From assembly GCA_964596015.1 (NCBI GenBank), contig CAZQSB010000035.1, forward strand, positions 1 through 29,282: 29,282 nt of DNA, read 5' to 3'. Shown piece after piece: positions 24,156 through 29,282 of this stretch. A program made the translations under genes and the position numbers. Numbering within the stretch: the stretch's first letter is position 1; the number at the start of each line of letters is the position of its first letter. The notes beneath the pieces were generated by a model, which had not been told where the DNA came from, did not search any database, and saw only the letters and a program-made list of their open reading frames with translations. This DNA is from WJMD01 sp964596015 (GTDB lineage: Bacteria; Joyebacterota; Joyebacteria; Joyebacterales; Joyebacteraceae).

Positions 24156-25667
24156 TCAGGCCCGAGCGGGCCCGGAATCTCCGCCGCCGAAGAGCGGCTC
24201 GAAGCACCTGCGGTAGTGATACCCGTAGATCGCGAGCGCGACGGCGACCGGCAGCGAGCGAGGCCGTCTGAAGAGCGTCCAGAACAGGAGTCCGGGATAC
24301 TGCCAGCGCTCCCGACCCGCGAGGCTCAGATGATAGAAGGACCGAATGGCGGCGAGAACATGAGACCGGGTGATCCCTGCGTTCATCCTCGGCGGACGAT
24401 ACTCCCGAAGGAAGGTCCTCACGCGGCGGTAGTAGTTCTTGGGCGCGTAGAGATCGCGCAGCAGGCTCCCGTAGCCCGCCTGGAGGGACTCGAGGCCCAT
24501 GCGCGGGACGATGTTGGTCGTGCCGTCGGAGTTGTCGCCGGAGAGGTCGACGCGTATCCGTCCCTCTCGGTCCAGCCTGTCATAGAGAGCGGTTCCTTCC
24601 GGAGCCTGCAGCATGCCGACCATCGCGGTAACGATCCCGCTCTTCTGGATGAAGTCGGTCATCCGCCCGAAAACCGACGGCGTGTCGTTGTCGAACCCGA
24701 CGATGAAGCCCGCCTGCACCTGGAGACCCGCCCTCTGGATGCGCTTGACGTCCGCCAGAAGGTCGCGGTTCCGGTTCTGTCTCTTGTGACACTCGGTGAG
24801 ATTCACCTCGTCCATCGTCTCGATCCCGATGAAGACCGTGTCGAACCCGGCGCGCACCATCATCTCCATGAGCTCGACATCGTCCGCTAGCTCCATGGTG
24901 ACCTGCGCGCTGAACCTCATGCCGCGCTTGTCCTCGCTCCATTGTATGAGCGCCGGTAGAAGCTCGCGGCGGAGGAACGCTCCTCTGGCGGAGAAGTTGT
25001 CGTCCACGAAGGGAACGACGCCGCGCCAGCCGAGATCGTGAAGCGTGTCGAGCTCCTCGATCACCTGAGAGACCGACTTCATTCGCCAGCGGCGGCCGAA
25101 GAGCTGCGTAACTTCGCAGAAATCGCAGTCGTTCGGACATCCCCGGGAGAACTGAATGCCGCGCGAGGCGTACTCGTGCGGGTCCACGAGGTCCCATCGT
25201 GGCACGGGGCTGGTGGACATATCGGCGAACTCATCCGTGTCGTACACCCGGCGCGCCGTCCCCCGCTCAAGATCGGCGAGAAATGGAGGAAGCGTCAGCT
25301 CCGCTTCGTTCAGCACGAAATGGTCAACATCATCGAACCTCGTCCTCTCGGCCTCGGACGCGAAGAGCGGACCTCCCGCGATCACGGTCAGGCCCGCCGC
25401 CTTGCAGCGCGCGGCGACCTCCAGAGCCGAGTCTCTCTGAACGATCATGCCGCTCATGAGCGCCGTGTCGGCCCAGGCGAGGTCCTCGTCGCTCAGTGCG
25501 CAGACGTTCAGGTCGACGAAACGAAGGTCCCACTCGGAGGGGAGCATCGCGGCCACCGTGATGAGTCCGAGCGGCGGTGACGCAGCCTTCCGGTTGATGA
25601 GCCTGAGTGCGTGCGTCAGGCTCCAGAATGTCTCGGGCGTATTGGGATAGATCAGGAGCGCGTTCAT
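24156..25667 (-). CDS. B12-binding domain radical SAM protein with DUF4070-like C-terminus
   Basis: A 503-residue radical SAM enzyme. The N-terminal ~150 residues are a cobalamin-binding-type Rossmann domain (NALLIYPNTPETFWS, PPLGLITVAAMLP, VDLNV, VIAGGPLF), without an obvious DxHxxG B12 motif. The radical SAM core starts FSRGCPNDCDFCEV, where Cys177, Cys181 and Cys184 bind the 4Fe-4S cluster. It continues with VVPFVDDNF and FIGIETMDE. The C-terminal region (AGFIVGFDND...MVGMLQAPEGTALYDRL) and the tail past residue 400 fit DUF4070. Relatives include the hopanoid C2-methylase HpnP and many uncharacterised methylases or rearrangement enzymes acting on lipids, pigments or natural products. The specific substrate cannot be told here. 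The ATG at 25667 lacks a strong ribosome site. It stands alone between perR and the cold-shock gene. Confidence 0.92.
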   Translation of the reverse strand: MNALLIYPNTPETFWSLTHALRLINRKAASPPLGLITVAAMLPSEWDLRFVDLNVCALSDEDLAWADTALMSGMIVQRDSALEVAARCKAAGLTVIAGGPLFASEAERTRFDDVDHFVLNEAELTLPPFLADLERGTARRVYDTDEFADMSTSPVPRWDLVDPHEYASRGIQFSRGCPNDCDFCEVTQLFGRRWRMKSVSQVIEELDTLHDLGWRGVVPFVDDNFSARGAFLRRELLPALIQWSEDKRGMRFSAQVTMELADDVELMEMMVRAGFDTVFIGIETMDEVNLTECHKRQNRNRDLLADVKRIQRAGLQVQAGFIVGFDNDTPSVFGRMTDFIQKSGIVTAMVGMLQAPEGTALYDRLDREGRIRVDLSGDNSDGTTNIVPRMGLESLQAGYGSLLRDLYAPKNYYRRVRTFLREYRPPRMNAGITRSHVLAAIRSFYHLSLAGRERWQYPGLLFWTLFRRPRSLPVAVALAIYGYHYRRCFEPLFGGGDSGPARA

Positions 25668-25717
25668 TGCGGCTCACTGACTGCGCCGGGGATAGGTGGC
25701 GCGAAGAGGAAAAGAAC

Positions 25718-25751
25718 GGGGCCGCCAAAGTACGCGCGAGAAGGCGGCCCC
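25718..25751 (-). terminator. Intrinsic terminator of the cold-shock gene
   Basis: GGGGCCGCC (25718-25726) pairs with GGCGGCCCC (25743-25751). On the minus strand the stem is followed by GTTCTTTTCC, a fair U-rich tract. It lies 35 bases after the stop of the cold-shock gene. Confidence 0.85.
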
Positions 25752-25786
25752 GTGAACTCAAAGGGTCGAGCGTATCGAGTCTGAGG

Positions 25787-26002
25787 CTACGCCTCGATCT
25801 TCTTGACGTTCTCCGCCGCCGGGCCCTTCTCGCCCTGAACGACCTCGAACTCCACGCGATCACCCTCGGTCAGGGTCTTGAACTCGTCGCCGCCCTGGAT
25901 CGCCGAATGATGCACGAAGACGTCCTTGGAACCGTCCTCGAGCTCGATGAAACCGAAACCCTTGCTGTCGTTGAACCACTTCACTGTTCCTGTCGTACTC
26001 AC
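25787..26002 (-). CDS. CspA-family cold-shock protein
   Basis: A 71-residue single cold-shock (OB-fold) domain protein, a cytoplasmic single-stranded RNA/DNA chaperone. Both RNA-binding motifs are intact: KGFGFIEL (RNP1) and DVFVHHSAI (RNP2). The surrounding TGTVKWFNDSKG and GPAAENVKKIEA are family-standard. The start codon is GTG 26002, read as Met, with AGAGGT eight bases upstream. Length is typical. The gene has its own terminator and a long upstream region rich in perfect stems (26030-26211), so control at the RNA level is plausible, as known for other csp genes. Confidence 0.97.
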   Translation of the reverse strand: MSTTGTVKWFNDSKGFGFIELEDGSKDVFVHHSAIQGGDEFKTLTEGDRVEFEVVQGEKGPAAENVKKIEA

Positions 26003-26029
26003 TATGGCTACCTCTCTTGTTCTCGCCCC

Positions 26030-26171
26030 GCGGAGTCCACCTCCGCTTCAGGCGATCATCCTGTCGGAGCCGGGCAGTCCGGCATTCCGACATTTCCATG
26101 ACGGGGCCACGTGCCCCTTGAGGTTTCCAATCGCCGGTATGGCTCCACATCCGCGGGCGCCTCATGGCGCC
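26030..26171 (-). ncRNA. Highly structured leader upstream of the cold-shock gene
   Basis: On the minus strand, reading toward the csp start, several exact stems occur in order. A 6-bp hairpin GGCGCC/GGCGCC spans 26156-26171. A multibranch unit is closed by 26130-26135 pairing with 26051-26056. That unit encloses a 5-bp hairpin (26103-26107 with 26113-26117) and a long helix of 12 pairs with a 2-base bulge (26062-26073 with 26079-26092). A 6-bp hairpin follows (26030-26035 with 26041-26046), just before the ribosome site. I do not recognise a named riboswitch class. It may be an RNA thermosensor-type csp leader or a separate small RNA. GC-rich DNA makes chance stems easier, so this needs covariation support. 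Confidence 0.45.
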
Positions 26172-26180
26172 CCGAAGCAC

Positions 26181-26211
26181 AAAAAAGGGACCGGCTCGCG
26201 CGCCAGGTCCC
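26181..26211 (-). terminator. Strong intrinsic terminator upstream of the cold-shock gene
   Basis: On the minus strand GGGACC-T-GGC...GCC-GGTCCC forms a 9-bp stem with one bulge and is followed directly by TTTTTT. It is the best intrinsic terminator in the window. It lies about 200 bases after the yaiI-like gene and about 180 bases before the csp start. It could end the former, end a small RNA begun near 26260, or attenuate csp. Confidence 0.85.
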
Positions 26212-26267
26212 TCCTAGGAGATTCCGGATATGTCACCATACCAACGTGGTCGCCTCTGCTTGACCGT

Positions 26268-26296
26268 AGACTAACCCTCTGAGGGGCCCACGTCAA
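26268..26296 (-). promoter_or_regulatory. Candidate promoter upstream of the 26181-26211 terminator
   Basis: On the minus strand TTGACG (26291-26296) and TAGTCT (26268-26273) are spaced by 17 bases. The -35 is good and the -10 poor. A transcript from here would be about 80 nt if it stopped at the terminator at 26181-26211, or would read on into the csp leader. Confidence 0.35.
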
Positions 26297-26414
26297 GCAC
26301 AATCGACAGCCTTGACGAGGAAGAGGCCGGGAATGCCCAGCCGGCAGGGCGAACTGCTCATGTTCGAAAAGGACCGGGGAGACGAGAACAAGGCTTCTCG
26401 AGGGCGGCGGGACG

Positions 26415-26903
26415 TCACGTGGAGCCCTGCAGCATCGCGTCGAGAGCCTGCAGGAAGAGCGACCGGTCCTTCCTCTCGAACGGTTCGGGCCCCCTGGTCT
26501 GGATGCCCATGTCGCGGAGCTCGGCCGAGAGGTTGCGGGCCGCTACGGCCTCCCCGATCGAATCGTGCGTGAACTCGCGTCCGCGGTGGCCGAGCACGCG
26601 CGCCCCCGCCTTCAGGCAGCGGTCCGCCAGCGGGATGTCGGCGGTCACGACGATGTCACCCTCGCCCGCGTGTTCCGCGATCCAGTCGTCGGCCGCCTCA
26701 ACGTCACCCTCGACGAGAGCCAGCTCGAACCTGTCGTCCTCCGGTACGCGCATCCACGAGTTCGCAACGATGGTCACGCCGACGCCGTAGCGACGCGCGA
26801 CACGGTAGACCTCGTCCTTGACCGGGCACGCGTCGGCATCGACGTAGATCGTGATGGGGATCGGTTCTTCCGTGAGTCTCTCGTCACCCTGCCGAGCCGC
26901 CAT
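26415..26903 (-). CDS. YaiI/YqxD family protein (UPF0178, DUF188)
   Basis: A 162-residue cytoplasmic protein. ATG 26903 is chosen because GGAGGAAGGTC precedes it; the frame continues to 27077 without support. The family signature is clear: ITIYVDADACPVKDEVYRVARRYGVGVTIVANS at the start, then DIVVTADIPLADRCLKAGARVLGHRGREFT and the NLSAELRDMG...RKDRSLFLQALDAML end. The conserved Asp residues (DADACP, TADIPLA) resemble a PIN-like nuclease site, and the family is placed near PIN domains, but no activity is established. It stands alone, with no close neighbour on its strand. Confidence 0.95.
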   Translation of the reverse strand: MAARQGDERLTEEPIPITIYVDADACPVKDEVYRVARRYGVGVTIVANSWMRVPEDDRFELALVEGDVEAADDWIAEHAGEGDIVVTADIPLADRCLKAGARVLGHRGREFTHDSIGEAVAARNLSAELRDMGIQTRGPEPFERKDRSLFLQALDAMLQGST

Positions 26904-27265
26904 GACCTTCCTCCGTGCGCCGCGCCGGTCCCAGAGAGATGAACGCCGTTCGAACCGTCTCGAACGGGCCTCAAGGCAGCATACAGCGTTCCGCCGGAGA
27001 GGGGAACGTGCTACTTCACGAGAACCCTGCCCCAGTTCCCCCGACGGCTCCGCAGATGCTCCTTCGGTGATGCCCAAGTCAGCGGCACCTGCAGCGGCAC
27101 CCGTCTGCTCTGCCGCCCACCGGCCTGCGGGAACGCCACACGCCAGAGAATCCTACCAGGTGGCGCAACGAGAGCAGATGAAGCCCTTCCACGGCCACGC
27201 TGAGAGTCTTGATTGCGGATGTGCGGCCCACACGATTTCCTAACAGAATCTCGGTGGCATTGCCC
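26904..27265. other. Intergenic region, no gene seen
   Basis: Between the divergent yaiI-like and LTD-like genes I see no supportable coding region. Open frames here have no ribosome site and unusual composition. The last ~80 bases before 27343 turn AT-richer and hold the candidate promoter of the next gene. Confidence 0.5.
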
Positions 27266-27295
27266 TTGCCAGACCCCTCACCTGTGGCGTACAAT
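27266..27295 (+). promoter_or_regulatory. Candidate promoter of the 27343 gene
   Basis: TTGCCA (27266-27271), an 18-base spacer and TACAAT (27290-27295) lie about 48 bases upstream of ATG 27343. Both boxes match consensus at four to five positions. Confidence 0.55.
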
Positions 27296-27342
27296 ATGTC
27301 AAGTTCGCGAGTTCTGCTCCGTCTCTCAAATGGGAGGATCCC

Positions 27343-27984
27343 ATGAGACAGTTGGTCATGTTCGTTCTCGTGTTCTCGCTGTTCGCCACCGCTGCCAGCG
27401 CCTCCGATCTCGTCATCACCGGCGTGATCGATGGTCCGCTGACCGGCGGGCTCCCGAAGGCCATCGAGGTCAAGGCATGCGCCGACATCGCCGACCTCTC
27501 GATCTACGGACTCGGCTCCGCCAACAACGGCGGCGGCACGGACGGCGAGGAGTTCACCTTCCCGGCCGACTCCGCTGTCGAAGGCCAGTACATCTACGTC
27601 TCGAACGAAGATGTCCAGTTCCAGGCGTTCTTCGGATTCGCTCCGGACTACATCGACTACGCCTCGACGAGCATCAACGGCGACGACGCGGTCGAGCTCT
27701 TCATGAGTGGCGTCGTTGTGGACGTGTTCGGAGACATCAACGTTGACGGAACCGGCCAGCCCTGGGAGCACACGGACGGCTGGGCCTATCGCGTCGACCA
27801 GACCGGCCCGGACGGCTCGACGTTCGTTCTGGAGAACTGGTTCTTCAGCGGCCCGAACGCGCTCGACAACGAGACCTCGAACGCCACAGCCGCAGTTCCG
27901 TTCCCGCTCAGCACGTACGTCTGCCCCAGCGCGTCGGCGATGGATGCGACGACCTGGGGAATGATGAAGGCGCTGTACCGCTAG
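27343..27984 (+). CDS. Secreted LTD-like protein with WGMMKALYR tag
   Basis: A 213-residue exported protein. ATG 27343 follows GGGAGGATCCC and opens the signal peptide MRQLVMFVLVFSLFATAASA. The mature start (DLVITGVIDGPLTGGLPKAIEVKACADIADLSIYGLG) and the middle (GQYIYVSNEDVQFQAFFG, ASTSINGDDAVELF, VVDVFGDINVDGTGQPWEHTDGWAYR) match the lamin-tail-like domain found at the front of secreted ExeM/NucH-type nucleases. Here it is the whole protein, without a nuclease domain. The C-terminus is SAMDATTWGMMKALYR then stop, the shared short tag. It is monocistronic, with its own promoter and a strong terminator. Possible roles are surface binding or a structural part of the envelope; none is shown. Confidence 0.9.
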   Translation: MRQLVMFVLVFSLFATAASASDLVITGVIDGPLTGGLPKAIEVKACADIADLSIYGLGSANNGGGTDGEEFTFPADSAVEGQYIYVSNEDVQFQAFFGFAPDYIDYASTSINGDDAVELFMSGVVVDVFGDINVDGTGQPWEHTDGWAYRVDQTGPDGSTFVLENWFFSGPNALDNETSNATAAVPFPLSTYVCPSASAMDATTWGMMKALYR

Positions 27985-28006
27985 ACGCTTCAGGTAAAGT
28001 ACAAGG

Positions 28007-28041
28007 CCCCCGCCGCTCTGTGAGCGGCGGGGGTTTCTGTT
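28007..28041 (+). terminator. Intrinsic terminator of the LTD-like gene
   Basis: CCCCCGCCGCTC (28007-28018) pairs perfectly with GAGCGGCGGGGG (28022-28033) around TGT, followed by TTTCTGTT. It lies 22 bases past the stop. Confidence 0.9.
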
Positions 28042-28530
28042 GCGTGGGGACCGCATGACGCGCCTTGATCGCGTACTGGGCGGGGAGTGACATGTGCTTC
28101 GCCGCCCGCTGCTCCGCGGCCACGGAGACAGGCCGGGGTCCGATCAGGTCTCTCTATCACGACGTTCGGCGAAGGCGCCCTGCACGCACCGAGCCCGGTC
28201 CAGATGGACCGGGCTCAGCTGCACTGGCTCCCCGAATGGAACAGTCTTCGACGCCGACGGTGCAGGGCCCAGACGGGGGTCCGGTTCCGGATCCGGCACG
28301 TCGCGCTGGACGGCCGAGACCGCGCGCCCGAGGCGACCTACTGCGATCAGACGGTCGAGGTCACGCTGGGACCGACGCGGGCGTTTCAGCCAGTCAATTC
28401 GGGTGTGCCGAGGTAGCGCGATTCCGACCTGTCAGACCCCCGAGATGGCTCCCGTCCCACGAAGACCCCGTCGCCCTGTCCAGAGCCGGGCTGGCTCGAG
28501 CATTGGACCGATCTGGTCGCTAGATTGCTC
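28042..28530. other. Intergenic region with an orphan hairpin at 28191-28216
   Basis: No supportable gene is seen; the open frames lack ribosome sites and recognisable motifs. At 28191-28216 GAGCCCGGTCC and GGACCGGGCTC form a perfect 11-bp stem around AGAT. It resembles the terminator hairpins at 1583 and 2423, but no gene precedes it on either strand. It may mark the end of a lost gene or of a small RNA. Confidence 0.5.
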
Positions 28531-28558
28531 TTGCCGACCGGACAGGCTCTGGTAGAAT
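28531..28558 (+). promoter_or_regulatory. Candidate promoter of the lipoprotein gene
   Basis: TTGCCG (28531-28536), a 16-base spacer and TAGAAT (28553-28558) lie about 72 bases upstream of ATG 28631. The downstream stretch is AT-rich (GTGGTTTTTGAAAAG). Confidence 0.6.
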
Positions 28559-28630
28559 CGTGGTTTTTGAAAAGCTGGAGTTGATAGGATTGTCCTGAAG
28601 CATGTGCGGACTCTGTTTAAAGGAGGAGTA

Positions 28631-29282
28631 ATGGCCCGTGTGCATCGGTTCCTTCTGTTCCCCGCCATCCTTGTCCTCGTCGGGCTCGTCGCAGGTTGCG
28701 GCGGCAGCAAGGATGTGGCGGGACCGGGCGATTCCGTCGTCCGGGAAACGATCGGCGCGTCAGGAGGGACCATCGAGATCACCGATGAGGCCTCCCTGGA
28801 CATCCCGCAGGGCGCGCTCAGCAGTGATGTCGACTTCACAATGACCGACGCCGGGTCGAACCACACTCCCATGGTCCAGACTCGGGATGTCAAGTCTCCC
28901 GTTTACCGCATCGGACCGTCCGGAACCACGTTCAACGAGGCCGCAGAGCTGACCCTGTACTACGACGAGGATGACCTCGACGGCCTTGCCCCTGGCGCCC
29001 TCATCATCTACGCCGATCACGGCGACGGCTGGACGCCCGTCCCCACGACCATCGACAGGGACAGTGGTGCCCTGCTCGCATCGATCACCAGCCTGTCAGA
29101 CTTCGTCGTGACCGCCCCTGCCAGCGAGGAAGCCGATGGTATCTACGCCGTCTTCGAGGTCGTGCGCATGATCAACTACGCACAGGATCCCGCCGTCGAC
29201 ATCTACTCCGACCTCATCGTCGCCCGCTTCGACAGCGTGGTCAACATGTCCGGCGTTGTGCAGCCCATGCACCCGGACTCGG
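28631..29282 (+). CDS. Lipoprotein with ZU5-like domain, 3' end beyond the window
   Basis: ATG 28631 follows AAAGGAGGAGTA, and the frame stays open to the window edge (217 codons). The N-terminus is a lipoprotein signal (MARVHRFLLFPAILVLVGLVAGC) with lipobox LVAGC and lipidation expected at Cys23. After a short linker the sequence IGASGGTIEITDEASLDIPQGALSSDVDFTM, PVYRIGPSGTTF and AELTLYYDEDDLDGL resembles a ZU5-type domain as found in bacterial surface proteins. It ends with the SLSDFVVTAP-like closing strand. A further domain starts around residue 175 (GIYAVFEVVRMINYAQDP) and is cut off. Probably an outer-membrane-attached protein of unknown role. Confidence 0.88.
   Translation, partial: MARVHRFLLFPAILVLVGLVAGCGGSKDVAGPGDSVVRETIGASGGTIEITDEASLDIPQGALSSDVDFTMTDAGSNHTPMVQTRDVKSPVYRIGPSGTTFNEAAELTLYYDEDDLDGLAPGALIIYADHGDGWTPVPTTIDRDSGALLASITSLSDFVVTAPASEEADGIYAVFEVVRMINYAQDPAVDIYSDLIVARFDSVVNMSGVVQPMHPDS

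Noticed and set aside
27011..27037. Minus-strand NWGRVLVK-stop, which superficially resembles an export tail
   Set aside because: The frame upstream does not give a FlgD-like module or signal peptide and has no start. It lacks the K-[AS]-L-[YF]-R ending.

Overview
The window is GC-rich chromosomal DNA from an uncultured-type Gram-negative bacterium that exports many proteins. Four secreted proteins end in a FlgD/T9SS-like Ig module (PNPF-x-P-x-TTI ... VYDVxGRxV ... WDGRDxxGxxVASGVYFxRL ... MVLLR). That module is typical of the FCB superphylum and its candidate phyla (Eisenbacteria, Krumholzibacteriota, Latescibacterota and relatives). The placement is an inference from this style of tail; no rRNA or other marker is present.

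Layout. 1-1544: 3' part of a secreted GH13 alpha-amylase/alpha-glucosidase. 1699-3735 (minus): two Cys-rich paralogous exported proteins flanking an OB-fold exported protein. 4079-6538 (plus): secreted metallophosphoesterase and a dienelactone-hydrolase-family protein. 6569-7825 (minus): arylsulfotransferase-like lipoprotein. 8120-9032: decayed UvrC/Cho-like GIY-YIG nuclease pseudogene. 9120-9725 (minus): peroxiredoxin whose peroxidatic residue is encoded by an in-frame UGA, followed by a SECIS-like hairpin, so a selenoprotein. 9959-10744: aldo/keto reductase. 10963-19125 (minus): four secreted proteins (beta-helix, two-part jelly-roll-like protein, LTD/OB/endonuclease I protein, GH16 beta-glucanase). 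19475-20092 (plus): CBM4/9-like secreted protein. 20214-24009 (minus): perR-katG-aldo/keto reductase cluster. 24156-25667: B12-binding radical SAM. 25787-26002: cold-shock protein with a highly structured leader. 26415-26903: YaiI/YqxD family. 27343-27984: LTD-like secreted protein. 28631-end: start of a ZU5-like lipoprotein.

The genes suggest a surface-active polysaccharide and nucleic-acid degrader (GH13, GH16, endonuclease I, metallophosphoesterase) with peroxide defence (Sec-peroxiredoxin, PerR, KatG).

The most unusual signal is a short C-terminal tag on five otherwise mostly unrelated exported proteins: [ST]-W-[GT]-x-[IVM]-K-[AS]-L-[YF]-R at or one residue from the stop codon. I do not recognise it as a named sorting signal. 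It sits beside the longer FlgD-type tails, which also end in a hydrophobic-plus-Arg/Lys strand, so the two may be alternative signals read by the same export machinery. Next in interest are the UGA-encoded peroxiredoxin, a matched 14-nt element at the divergent GH16/CBM promoters, and the structured leader of the cold-shock gene.
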